This document shows positions 54,063 to 64,000 of a DNA stretch of 64,000 nt, in pieces (position 1 is the stretch's first letter; each line of letters starts with the position of its first letter). Source of the stretch: Bactericera cockerelli (Eukaryota > Arthropoda > Insecta > Hemiptera > Triozidae). A model generated the notes under the pieces. It worked only from the letters and a program-made list of their open reading frames with translations. It was not told the origin of the DNA and made no database searches. The DNA lies in the NCBI GenBank assembly GCA_024516035.1, contig CM044963.1, positions 24,584,435 to 24,648,434 on the forward strand, in the 5' to 3' direction. Made by a program: the position numbers and the translations under genes.

Positions 54063-54987
54063 CAGGGTGGCGCATAAGTAATGACAACAAGTTTTTTTGT
54101 GATATTTTTTTTATTATTTGTTCAATCGAAAATAAAGTTTTATTGGTCTATTCTAGAGGCTTGGCGAATTTGTTCCATACTACACATGGAATATTACGTC
54201 ACATAAGTGTTGGTCATTTCCAGCTTCGCAAAGTCGGGCTCTTTCCAGGGCATTTTCCATTACTGATCGGAGAACGTTTGCTCCTAACGCTTGAATTTCT
54301 TGTGTAATGTTGTTCTTTAGTTGTTGAATGGTCCGAGGTTTGTTCACGTACACCCTTTCTTTCAGACATGGCCACAGGAAGAAGTCTGGGGCGGATTGTT
54401 CAGGTGAGCATGGGGGCCATGGGAAGTCGCTATTTCGGGAGATTATGCGATTTTCAAAAATTTCCCGTAGAAGTGCCATTGTTGTGCCTGCTGTGTGTGG
54501 TGTGGCTCCATCTTGCTGAAACCGTATCTGGGGGTGATTTTCAACAGCTGGTCTCAAGAAATTATGATCTGCGGGACATTCCCAATTGGGTTGAGCGCCG
54601 TCGTGTTGAAGTGCCTGGGCTGCTTTCAATATTGTCAGAAACACGCTGTCGATTTGCTTCAGTGACGACTGAACGTTGTCTTCCTGGTCCGGAAGGTCTC
54701 TGACTGCACCTTGTTCTTGAAAACGTTCAATTATTTTCATAATTGTTCTGTAAATCGGGGCCTTTCGAACTTGGAAATATCGCTTGTACGCTAACTGAGT
54801 TTGTGTAATTGAACGTCCATTTTCAAAATAAAATTGTACAATTTTGGTTCGTTGTAAGGTTGTGTACTTTTGCATAATGACCTTGCATATAGTTTATTTC
54901 AAGATTTTGAAAAAATAACAAGAAAAAATTATTTAGAAAAAAAGTTATAGGGATTTCAAATGTTGTCATTACTTATGCGCCACCCTG
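54063..54987 (-). mobile_element. Mariner-type (DD41D) deletion derivative with intact ends
   Basis: Perfect 27-bp inverted ends, from CAGGGTGGCGCATAAGTAAT inward, are flanked by TA on both sides. The 925-bp element encodes an internally shortened transposase. The ends look fully competent, so it could still be mobilised in trans. Confidence 0.93.
54180..54875 (-). pseudogene. Internally deleted mariner transposase (231 aa)
   Basis: The ATG at 54875 opens a continuous frame. The N-terminal helix-turn-helix (RTKIVQFYFENGRSITQTQL to IIERFQEQG) should bind the inverted ends. The central part with the first catalytic Asp is largely replaced by a short unrelated-looking segment (about residues 60-115). 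The second Asp is in RFQQDGATPHTA and the third in SAPDFFLWPCLKERV, 41 residues apart, the DD41D type; PWPPCSPEQSAPDFF is the conserved block. Typical family length is about 340-350 residues, so about 110 are missing. It cannot cut DNA without the first Asp but might bind ends and compete with a full-length enzyme. Confidence 0.9.
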
Positions 54988-54989
54988 TA

Positions 54990-55872
54990 CTAACACAACA
55001 ACCAGATCTATAACTAACCAAGTTCTTCCTGCTTGACTATTTTTCTCTGATGTGTCGTTAGATCCTGTCACAAAATAAATAATCCTAGCTTGACATCCAT
55101 TAAAAAAAAAAAATCATTTAATTTTCCTCCTCCTGTTATGTCTATTTCGTGGAAGTTTTCAAGAATTTCTTGGAAAATATTATAAATAGTGCCTGTGTTA
55201 AAGAATGAGTTACAGTCTAACGGTACTTAGTTAGCGGCGGTACCATTGTGTGAAGTGACCGTAACACCATCAGGTCACTTACATTATGAAGGTACCTACA
55301 TGCATAATTAATATTTTTCCTAATTAATGTGTTAATGAGAATTTGCCATTCTTAATGTGCGTTCCATGCACAGGAATACGTTTATTGAATGCGTTCCCAT
55401 TGAAAAAAATACGAATAAAATGATGGCCTCAGAAGTCGGTGAAGAAAGAAATATTACTCCGGTTTTAACTACATTATTATTTATATATTTTTACTGTTTT
55501 TATATATTTCTGGCTATTAGTAAATTTGTTGGTAATAATTTCATGCAGGACAGGTTAGAAATTTTGAGTTAAGTATCAAGAAAGGAGTAAGTACAGCCAA
55601 TCTCTGGGTGTTCTGTTTTATAGTTTCCCATAAAAATTTCATGGACCTAAAAGTTGGGCAAGGCTGCACGTACTTAGGAAACTCTAGCACTCTACCCAGT
55701 ACATAGAAAAGTTTGTTATAGTGTCAGGTACCTAACTCTATTCCTAATTACCTAGTTATATAAGTTATGAATTTTTTAGCATCGCAACTTACTATCCAAA
55801 CCAGCCTCCTACAATTTTACCATGCTTTGTACTCGAACTACCGACCACGGAATCGCGAGTCCGTTATTTCAT
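54990..55872. other. No recognisable feature
   Basis: AT-rich DNA between the mariner and a SINE cluster. A short frame at 55357-55572 has no motif. Confidence 0.35.
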
Positions 55873-56155
55873 CACTGTGGCAGAGTGAGTTAGCGCGCTA
55901 GGCATTGCACACATGGTGACCTGGGTTCGATCCCCAGCGGTGTAGGAATTTTTCTGCTCTGTACTTGGATGTTCGGGGTCCACTCATACCTCGTGAGGAA
56001 AAATGAGTAGCTCCTTTGATGTGAAGCAGTGACCAGTGGCAGAATCATAGGCAAAAAAAATACTAGTAATTTTTTTAAATTAAAAAGATATTGTAAATTA
56101 AAGTGGTAAAGTCCTATGATTCTGCGCTGCCCACTAAAACTGTGAAATAATAACA
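55873..56155 (+). mobile_element. SINE family C, longest copy
   Basis: Head CTGTGGCAGAGTGAGTTAGC, B box CTGGGTTCGATCCCCAGC, body CTCTGTACTTGGATG and GTCCACTCATACCTCGTGAG, then the tail CCCACTAAAACTGTGAAATA. A related tail also appears alone near 40072-40100. Confidence 0.8.
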
Positions 56156-56182
56156 CAAAGAAAAGCATTATTATTAAGAGCG

Positions 56183-56468
56183 CGCGATTAGCTCAGTGGT
56201 TAAGCACTCGCTTGCCATGCGGAAGGTCCCGGGTTCGATCCCCCGTGCCGACAAAAATTTGTATTCTTAATTTGGTTACAATTGTTTGTAAGGGATACCT
56301 TCCGGTGCGCTCGTGTTGACCCAGCACCTGATTGGGAAGTATTGTGTCACTTCTCGCCCATCGGAGGGGAGACATACTACGGGATGGGTAGGCTACAACA
56401 CAGACCACAAGCGTCTACAGTAGCTCCTGTTTCATGGCTACGAAATAAAAACGGCTGTGAAACACTCA

Positions 56469-56503
<35 letters not shown>
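56183..56503 (+). mobile_element. SINE family D, full length (tRNA-Gly-like head)
   Basis: Head GATTAGCTCAGTGGTTAAGC with CTTGCCATGCGGAAGGTCCC and B box GGGTTCGATCCCC resembles tRNA-Gly(GCC). The body has CCTTCCGGTGCGCTCGTGTT, GTGTCACTTCTCGCCCATC and GGCTGTGAAACACTCATC, then an A-run of about 28. Confidence 0.88.
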
Positions 56504-56507
<4 letters not shown>

Positions 56508-56882
56508 TAATTAGCAAGGCTTATGGTACATGGAAAAATCTTATGTTTTCTCACGGTAATTATTTAAGGAATCGAATAGAAGTATCTCTGACATCTGGGA
56601 TGTGAGCTATTGTACCCGGCTAATTATTTAGAATTTAAGGTATCCAAATTTTCTAACATGTAAGTCATTGTGCCGGGCTAATGAGGAAATGATTAGCCTG
56701 CTATATTTGGCTATTGTAGATTGTAGGGCGATGTCCGTGAACTTAGCGCGGAATGTCAGCTTTGTCAGGTATGTACCGTGTGAAACCAGCAACTGTTATC
56801 AATCTTGCAACTGTTATTAGTATTATTGTTAATTATTAGTATCATGATCATCATCATGGTGATATTTATTTTTCTTCTTCTT

Positions 56883-57345
56883 TTTTCAGGTTTAATGTGA
56901 CTTTCAGCTGCCATGGTTCTATCAAGACAGGGTTAAAACTCTATTTTTTTTTATTTTATAGATGAGTGTTTCACAGCCGTTTCTATTTCGTAGCCATGAA
57001 AGAGGAGCTATGGTAGACGATTGTGGGCTGTGTTGTAGCCTCCTCTGATGGGCAAGAAATGACACGATACTTCCCAATGAGGTGCTGGGTCAACACGAGC
57101 GCACCGGAAGGTATGCCTTACAAACAATTGTAACCAAATTGAGAAAACAATTTTTTGTATTCTTTCTAGCCAGCTACCCCTATTCACCTCAACCAGCCTG
57201 GGTTGAGCCGGGAAGAGCCAGCATCACGAGCCACGAGGTTTCAAATTTTGAATAGTCACTCAATCAAGTCACAACCTTGCTGGGCGTTGATAAACTTCAG
57301 TGACAGAACGAGAGCTGGTGTATTCAATGTTCCATCGACGCTGAC
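56883..57345 (-). mobile_element. Old 5S-SINE (family B) split by a SINE D
   Basis: The 3' part of a diverged family B copy lies at 56885-56944 and the 5' part at 57166-57345 (minus strand CAGCGTCGATGGAACATTG at its start). A SINE D body occupies the gap. Confidence 0.8.
56944..57165 (-). mobile_element. SINE family D inside 5S-SINE
   Basis: TGAGTGTTTCACAGCCGTTT on the left through AACACGAGCGCACCGGAAGG and CAATTGTAACCAAATT match the D body in reverse complement. The tRNA-like head appears lost. Confidence 0.8.
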
Positions 57346-57442
57346 GCATCTACTTGTGGGTGATGAATTTATTGACAGTGGCAGTCCAAATACTGATATA
57401 AGATGTATCCACTTTTTAAGTTGGGAAACGTTTTTGGTATAG

Positions 57443-57446
<4 letters not shown>

Positions 57447-57479
<33 letters not shown>

Positions 57480-57640
57480 TAAGTGTGCCTAAGGAACCGC
57501 TTTCGCATTACTTCAGAGCACTTTACCTTGACATCCATGCCATTCCGGGAACGGAAAATTTCTGTCAGAATTTTCCGTTCCGAATGAGATTCGAACCCGC
57601 AACCTCCGACTCTGAACCACGGAGGTCGGCGATTAGACGA
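57447..57640 (-). mobile_element. tRNA-headed SINE, family E
   Basis: A poly(T) run of about 32 at 57447-57478 is the tail. The minus-strand head GCCGACCTCCGTGGTTCAGA with B box GCGGGTTCGAATCTC is followed by an internal inverted pair (GGAACGGAAAATTCT / AGAATTTTCCGTTCC). Confidence 0.7.
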
Positions 57641-57654
57641 TAAGTTTTTATAAG

Positions 57655-57840
57655 AGCCTATGATTAGCTCAGTGGTAAGGGACAATTGGTATTCAATATT
57701 TTGGGATACCCTTCGGAACTCCGGTCCGGTGCGCTCGTGTTTACCCAGTACCTAAATGGGCAGTATTGTGTCACTTCTCGCCCATCAGAGGGGAGAAAAC
57801 CCATACTACGGGATGGGTCTCTATTTTTTATCAGGTATGT
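57655..57840 (+). mobile_element. SINE family D, rearranged head
   Basis: GATTAGCTCAGTGGTAAGGG is followed by a replaced anticodon/B-box region, then the normal body from CCGGTGCGCTCGTGTTTACC to ACTACGGGATGGGT. Confidence 0.75.
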
Positions 57841-59070
57841 GAATATTATTGTCGAGAATGTCAGGACCATTTGTCGTTGCTGAAGTCCAAGACATGCAAC
57901 AAAGTAGGCTAACAAACACCTGTCTGGTTTCTCTAGGTGTCCTCATTAGCTCTGTGTGCATGGGTGTCGATGTGTTCCGACATTCCTATTTTCTCTATCC
58001 TTTCTAATACCTCTTTGTCCTCTTCCATGTTGGTGAGACCGTCAGTATCTGTCTCAATGTGCTTCGCTATCCATTTATCGCTCCACCTTTCACTTTGCAT
58101 TCAAACAATGGAGTCATTATTGTAGCACCTATCTGTGCTGTGTATCAATTTGAGTGTTCGGAGCACTCATATTGCTCATCTCAAATATGAGGAAGAATAT
58201 CTTACAAATAAAGTGAGTCTTTCACAAAATTTATAAATATTATATTGATGTTGTTGATGTCTCTTTTGGAGCTTTTATTGCTTATATTGCTGATGCAATT
58301 TTCATTAGTTACGTATTTATTACGATTAGCTTTGTTGCATTTAGAGAAAAGTCGGTGCGACTATCACCAAATAGAAAATAGCGAAAAGCATATGCTATTA
58401 GTATTGTGCCCGCCATTTTCTATTGAGACAGGTGTATGCTATTTTTTATGCAACTCGTTTTCTAATTTCTAAATCTATGGTTTTTTTCTCGAACGTGATA
58501 GTTTTCTTAGCTTCTGTTTTCTAAATATTTTTTACATTCTTCACTATTCTAACCTACTCTTCTATTTCTTTCTGATTGCCACAGGTGTGGAATGGTTGCA
58601 TTAAATCGATTGTGCCAAGAAATGTAGCTATTATACACGTTATGTTCAAATCACAAACTCCATTCACGTCCATATTCCATCGAATCAGTTATACAAAACT
58701 AATACAAACCTATTGCAAGTCTCAGCAGTTCAGTAACTTCTATGATATTCAGTCCAAATAGCGGTTGCACTTTAGTGGCAGGTTAATATGCATCTAGAAC
58801 TACACTGACAAGTTCATAAGGAACAAACTGACAACATATTGGCTATTCATCACTAAGAATAGCACTATATTGGCAAGTACAAGTGAGATCGTTTGAAATC
58901 GTCTACTTGTCATATGAGTAGTTTACATATTTTATCATACAGTGTGATTGAAAGTTCCTATATGTGTGTTATATGCCTTTGATGAGGCATATTTCTAAGA
59001 GCAATCAGATTTTCTGAAATAATGTGGTTAGCATATTTGATAAGCTCCAATTGGACCTCAAGAAAATTAC
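57841..59070. other. No recognisable feature
   Basis: AT-rich, unique-looking DNA with frames under about 85 codons and no motif. Confidence 0.35.
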
Positions 59071-59071
59071 T

Positions 59072-59239
59072 TTTCTTATAAAGTTATCATATTTGTGTTA
59101 GTCATTTTCTTCATGATCTCGCATACACTCAAACTCGTTCCACAAAATCGTCGCTGAACACGGGACTTGAACCCCCGACCTCCTAGTTACAAGTCCGCCA
59201 CCCTATCGATCAAACTACTGAGGTCGGTCGTTTCTTATA
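59072..59239 (-). mobile_element. SINE family A, diverged, with target duplication
   Basis: TTTCTTATA flanks both sides. The minus strand retains ACCGACCTCAGTAGTTTGAT, GGACTTGTAACTAGGAGGTC and GGGTTCAAGTCCCG. Confidence 0.88.
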
Positions 59240-59640
59240 CAACTAAACACATGAACCAATCGAAATTTCATCAAAAGATATAAAAAAGAAGACTTTTGCA
59301 GAAAATTTCTCAAAACTTTGTGACATATTTTACTTCCGAGAAATTTCTAATATTATAAATCGGAAATATTGTGTTCGTTTTTGTAAAATTTCATGTTTCT
59401 CTTGTTTGTATTCTTACATTGGGTTATTCCCGTTCAATAAATATACTTAATATTACTTACTTTAAAAAAAATATCTCTCATAAATTACGCACTCCCTGTA
59501 TAAAACTGAATGGCTCTCACCTGCAGTATATTATAATTATTATAAGTATCTGCGAGGCTATGATATATCACCTACATGGAAGTCCAAACTCATACGATAC
59601 CGCTGTGCCAAGAGCTGCAGATATTTTGGACGTTGATAAA
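59240..59640. other. No recognisable feature
   Basis: AT-rich DNA. A 101-codon plus-strand frame (59371-59676) has no motif. Confidence 0.35.
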
Positions 59641-59644
59641 TGGT

Positions 59645-59765
59645 GTGCTAGAAGAGAAATAGAGAGAGAGCAATAAAAGAAGAAAGAAAGATGCATAAAA
59701 AAGAAGTAATAGAACATCTCTGTCTAGAGAAAGGAGAGAGAAAAAGAGGGGAGAGAGTATAAATT
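59645..59765. repeat. GA-rich tract
   Basis: Degenerate AGAGAG/AAAGAAAG sequence. Confidence 0.75.
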
Positions 59766-59789
59766 TCTACTGCCATTGGCATACTTGTC

Positions 59790-59830
59790 ACAACACACAC
59801 ACATACACAGATATACACACACACACAGAG

Positions 59831-59896
<66 letters not shown>
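59790..59896. repeat. (CA)n microsatellite with ATATAT interruption
   Basis: About 25 CA units at 59844-59896 are preceded by shorter CA and TATATA runs. Confidence 0.97.
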
Positions 59897-59897
<1 letters not shown>

Positions 59898-59987
59898 ACT
59901 ATTGGAGCTCCCTGTGAAGTGTGTAGTGTTCTTTATGATTTATGAAGCGTGGAAATTGTAAGAGATGTGAAGCAGTGATAATATAAC

Positions 59988-60055
59988 AGCAGCAGCAACA
60001 ACAACAACAACAACAACAAAAACATAAATATTATTATAACAACAACAATAATAAT
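59988..60055. repeat. (CAA)n-like microsatellite
   Basis: AGCAGCAACAACAACAACAA and a second, degenerate CAA/TAA run. Confidence 0.9.
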
Positions 60056-60294
60056 CGTTATGAATGACTGTATGGCCATACCTACAAATGACAAAAAAAA
60101 ATCGTTATGAAAAAAGAAATGGTGTTATTATGTGAAACACATCAGTATAAGATAGGCTTAGACAATGATGTGGTAATAATAACAATTCTAGAAATGGCAA
60201 AATCCAAACCAAGATTGGAACCAAAAAATATAGTCAAAAAGAAATCTGCTCAATTTAGAACACGAAATGTCAAGTGACTCTAAGAAAAGTAGAG

Positions 60295-60360
60295 TAGGGA
60301 AAGAGAGAGAGAGAGAGAAGAGTAAGGAAAGAAAGAGACAGAGAGAAGAGAGAGATACAT
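60295..60360. repeat. GA-rich microsatellite
   Basis: GAGAGAGAGAGAGAGAAGAG and degenerate continuation. Confidence 0.85.
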
Positions 60361-60611
60361 AACCTCATCAAGGGGATATCAGTAGGTCAGTGACCTACGA
60401 TGACAGATGAGGCGATGCATTCCCTGCGATTCCATGATGCGTGATATCATGGTCTATGATAGTGATAAAAAAGATGATAAAAATATGATGATGTCGAGAG
60501 AAGATCTGGAAAATGACGATACAGATGCCCAAAAAAGGCCACAAATAGAAAATGTTGATAAAGATAATAATAAGCTAGTGTTTATGGCTCATTGAATTCA
60601 GAGTTTTAGTA

Positions 60612-60905
60612 AGGTGACTCAAGTGAAGCTACGTCCAGCTAGAACTTGGAATGACAACCTTAATGTGATCTTTTTGATGCTGGCTACTCCCGGTACAAAT
60701 ATTGGTTTCACATCCACTAATAGGTATGTCAGCGTCAATGGCACGTTGAATTCAACAGCTGTTCTCGTTCCGTCACTGATGTTAAGGAATATCCAGCGAG
60801 GTTATGATTTGGATGGATGACCATTCATGTTCGAACCCTTGTGATGCCCAACGAATGGAGGATAAAACCCCCCTCTCCCATGACCTATTAGAAGTTGAAG
60901 AGACG
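60612..60905 (+). mobile_element. Old 5S-SINE, possibly two partial copies
   Basis: 60725-60905 retains GTCAGCGTCAATGGCACGTT, AATATCCAGCGAGGTTATGA, TTTGGATGGATGACCATTCA and AATGGAGGATAAAACCCCCC. An earlier segment (60625-60700) has CGTCCAGCTAGAACTTGGA and GATGCTGGCTACTCCCGG, which fit the same family. Strongly diverged. Confidence 0.7.
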
Positions 60906-60937
60906 CCAAACAAAAAATAAATAGGTATAAGTATAAG

Positions 60938-61020
60938 TAGTGTTTTATTTAGACTGTCAGCGCAAGACAGGTAGTCCCATTATGCCAACAGTTTAACAAA
61001 GCACCTCTTCATTTATTTGA
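60938..61020 (+). repeat. Dispersed repeat J, copy 2
   Basis: GTGTTTTATTTAGACTGTCA, GTAGTCCCATTATGCCAACA and AAAGCACCTCTTCATTTATT match 25130-25215. Confidence 0.75.
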
Positions 61021-61371
61021 GTATAATAGGTATTCATGTGTTTGTTTATAGGCTGTAGGTAAGGCTGTAAAGCATGCCTCATACTCAAATGTCATACCCT
61101 AATTGAAAAAAGTTACACCCTTGACATCTTAACATTAACAAGAACACCACCAAATTAAATATTGACAAAGCTCTTTAAAAGCACGGTATTAGAACGTCAG
61201 GTCAATCAACTTTTTAACTGTTAAAATACTAAAACATACTTTTCTGACCTTTAATGCCTTTTTATAACATAAAACATTTTTCGAGTCCTTCATTTTCCAA
61301 TGTTGGACATGAGAGTGATTTTTTACAGTTCTGTAGGTACGAGTATATGGATAGTCGTGTTATGTAAACAT

Positions 61372-61580
61372 TATTATTATTATTATTATTATATAATTCT
61401 TTATTAGATATAAAAGGACATTATGTACATATAAATAATAATTTTAACAGTGAAAAAATGAAAAAAAAAAACAATATATACAATAAAAAATGAAAAAGAA
61501 TAGAAAATATTTGAAAACATATGTCCTAACTAAAGGGCGAGGTTATTGCCTATGGCAATCTCTTCCACCCAACCCTTAGA
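61372..61580 (-). mobile_element. LINE 3' UTR with (AAT)n tail, family K
   Basis: (ATT)n at 61372-61391 is the tail. The other end carries GGTTATTGCCTATGGCAATC and TCTTCCACCCAACCCTTAG, the reverse complement of the K signature. Confidence 0.75.
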
Positions 61581-62490
61581 AAGTCGAGAGAAAATGTCAG
61601 CGTGCTCCTGTAAGGAAATAGCCTCTGACGTCACTAAAGACAAATAAAGGTTAGTGACTTAATGTGCAGTCATAAGGTAGTTGATCTAATAAGCCTATAG
61701 CTATGAAGTCATAAGGTTCATTGACCTAAAGTTAAGCTCTTGTTTACAGTTTTCACTGATAGTAATGATAAGAAAATCATTCGATTTTCTTATGATTATT
61801 GCAATTGATTGTCTATCTTAATGTGATGGTATGAATGACGGTAGTGTTATCAATGAAACCCATGCAAAACAGGAAAAATCCCACTTTGTCCTAATTTTGT
61901 TGTTCTTTTTATAAAATCAGTTATAAACTCTAATTTTTCACGTTTGTAACGATACTATTTAATCAGTTGAAGGTTATCCATTTCTTTGTGATTGTCGTCT
62001 CTAGGGTGATCTGTGGGTCTACTGATACTTATCACTTTCTCAGTAAACCCAGATTGCTCATTTCAACAGCAACAATAATTTTAAACATTGTTTTAACATT
62101 CTTTTAACTAAACTTCAGACTGTTAAGATGATGGCTTGCATTTTTTGAGGTGATAATGCCTCGATTCATTTTCTGTTTTGTTGTAAAGTAGGTACTGGGA
62201 AAGGGCTATCATAATTTTACTTGTATGGTTAAAAAAAATAAAAAATATGTATACCTAACCTGTATAGGTTGATCTCGTGGTTTGTATATTGTACGTATCT
62301 TTCTGCTAACCCAGTCATTGTCGAAAAGTTTATGTTCAAATTCCTCTTCAGTATAATATAATATTAAGTGTAATAATTCACTGATAATAATAAATGTACA
62401 AGAGGAAACATACCATCAATCGTACTAATACATACTACCATTGTAATCTATGATATTACAGTGCAGTTCAGAGCATTCTAACAGTATGAT
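61581..62490. other. No recognisable feature
   Basis: AT-rich DNA. No repeat partner or gene was seen. Confidence 0.35.
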
Positions 62491-62645
62491 AACTGTTATC
62501 ACTTATCACAGTGTTATCACTCATACATACAGCCATACATACAGTATGATATTTGTTATCACTCATACATACAGTCATCTATCTTCCTCTCTTTCTCTCT
62601 CCCCACTACTCTATTTCTTTCTCTCTTTCCCTTCTTTCTCTTCCT
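62491..62645. repeat. Short tandem repeat then CT-rich tract
   Basis: TGTTATCACTCATACATACAG recurs with CCATACATACAGTATGATA between units, followed by a CTCTTTCTCTC tract. Confidence 0.8.
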
Positions 62646-63115
62646 TAATATTAAATTCTCTGTAAGAGATGTTTTTTTTTTTCATGTTGTAAATTATCTT
62701 TCTTCCTTCCTTCTACCATGCTTTCTCTTGGTCTCTTCTTTTTCAATGTTATATTTTGTTGTTTTCTTCTGTGTATTTTCCGTTCTTAAGTTTACAGTCA
62801 ACTTTTATGTTTTTAAGTTCCTCAATGCTATAAAAACCAGGCCAAAGTCTACTCTACTTTTCGCTCTGTTTTATCTTCCTTGTTTCCTTTTCTTATTTAT
62901 AATATTCTTTTGGAAAAGCGATTAATTCAGCTTTTCTACCTAATAAAATAATCTTATTTTATGTGGTAAAAACTCAATTAATGAGTTAAATTCATGCATG
63001 TATTCAACCAACCCCATTCTTAACTTATGGATTACAAACTGCATTAATAGACAAATTGCTACCTGTGATCGAACCAACGTATTCCTTCACTACCGATTTC
63101 CACTGCCGTTAACCA
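62646..63115. other. No recognisable feature
   Basis: T-rich DNA. Two hydrophobic frames of about 65 codons lack motifs. Confidence 0.35.
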
Positions 63116-63119
63116 CTGA

Positions 63120-64000
63120 CTCCTTACACTCCTACCCCCTCTCTCCCATTTTTTTCTCCTTCCATCCCCTTCCATCCTCTCACTCCTACCCCCTCTAATC
63201 TTATCTCAATATTCTTTCCTCCTTCCATCCTCCCCTCCACTCCTCTCTCCTACCCCCTCTAATCTTATCTCAATATTCTCTCCTCCTTCCATCCCCTTCA
63301 CTCCTCTCACTCCTACCCCCTCTAATCTTATCTCAATATTCTTCTCCTCCTTCCATCCCCTTCCCACTCCTCTCACCTACCCCCTCTAATCTTATCTCAA
63401 TATTCTTCCCCTCCTTCTCATCCCTCCACTCCTCTCTCACCTGCCCCCTCTAATCTTATCTCAATATTCTCTTCCCCTTTCATCCCCTTCACTCCTCTCA
63501 TCCTGCCCCTCTAATCTTATCTCAATATTCTCTCCTCCTTCCATCCCCTTCCTCCCTCCTCTCTCCCCTCCCCTCTAATCTTATCTCAATATTCTCCCCT
63601 CTTCATATCCCTCCTTCCCACTCCTCTCTCACCTGCCCCCTCTAATCTTATCTCAATATTCTCTTTTCCTTATCCCCTTCACTCTCTCTCACCTACCCCC
63701 TCTAATCTTATCTCAATATTCTCCTTTCTCCTTATCCCCTTCACTTCTCTCTCTCCTACCCCCTCTAATCTTATCTCAATATTCTCCTCCTCCTTCATCC
63801 CCTCACTCCTCTTCACTCCTACCCCCTCTAATCTTATCTCAATATTTCCTCCTCCTTATCCCTCACTCCTCTCTCACCTGCCCCCTCTAATCTTATCTCA
63901 ATATTCTCTTCTCCTTCCTATCCCTTCACTTCTCTCTCCTGCCCTAATCTATCTCAATATCCTCTCTTCATCCTCATCCCTCACCCTCTAATTTATTATT
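63120..64000. repeat. Pyrimidine-rich ~63-bp satellite, runs off window
   Basis: The anchor CTAATCTTATCTCAATATTC recurs about 13 times, every 58-68 bp, separated by variable CT-rich spacers (TCCTCCTTCCATCCCCTTCA, CTCCTACCCCC). Spacer length varies more than the anchor. The array continues past the right edge. Confidence 0.95.

Noticed and set aside
54328..54703. Plus-strand frames of 63 and 111 codons
   Set aside because: They are antisense to the mariner transposase.
56183..56256. Functional tRNA-Gly gene
   Set aside because: The acceptor stem does not pair cleanly, and the same sequence continues into a SINE body and A-tail present in other copies.
59648..59961. Cys/Val- and His/Thr-rich frames
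   Set aside because: They are produced by the (CA)n microsatellite.

Overview
This window is animal nuclear DNA, most likely from an arthropod and probably an insect. It is AT-rich, has no operons or ribosome-binding sites, and is dominated by eukaryotic transposable elements and satellites: mariner-type elements with TA target sites, a short-LTR Ty3/Gypsy element, a CR1/Jockey-like LINE, RTE-like LINE tails, and many tRNA- and 5S-rRNA-derived SINEs. I cannot name the species. I found no complete host gene. The only host-like coding signal is one candidate internal exon on the minus strand near 2.8-3.2 kb.

Layout. 0-5 kb: unique or degenerate DNA, the candidate exon, a TIR element and an unclassified dispersed repeat. 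5-8 kb: (GA)n and CT-rich tracts, then a 25-bp minisatellite of about 33 units (6453-7340) bracketed by inverted terminal sequences. 8-11.1 kb: SINEs from four families and a decayed mariner interrupted by SINE sequence. 12-14.2 kb: degenerate repeats and a near-perfect 245-bp-arm palindrome. 15-17.8 kb: SINEs, including a 5S SINE with a 14-bp target duplication, and a small mariner-like MITE. 18.3-20.9 kb: three TIR elements almost end to end, the last carrying LINE 3' ends. 21-28.3 kb: mostly unique DNA with scattered SINEs. 28.9-33.4 kb: an hAT-type element with an exact 8-bp target duplication, carrying a decayed LINE, which itself carries a 5S SINE. 33.4-44 kb: sparse, with a few duplications and LINE tails. 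44-49 kb: satellites, a (GA)n/(TA)n compound minisatellite and a 38-bp satellite of about 31 units. 49.75-52.33 kb: a very young Gypsy element with identical LTRs and a single open reading frame lacking reverse transcriptase. 52.5-57.9 kb: a dense SINE cluster and a mariner deletion derivative with intact ends. 57.9-64 kb: unique DNA, microsatellites, and a pyrimidine-rich ~63-bp satellite running off the window.

How the parts work together. Nothing here forms a host pathway. The relationships are those of parasites. SINEs with A-rich tails and 9-15 bp target duplications were probably moved by LINE machinery. MITEs and deleted mariners need transposase from elsewhere. The reverse-transcriptase-less Gypsy copy would need a full-length helper. 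The most distinctive signals are the 5S-rRNA-derived SINE family, whose 3' tail is shared with tRNA-headed SINEs, the Gypsy deletion derivative, the three-level nest at 28.9-33.4 kb, and satellites whose monomers also occur singly elsewhere.
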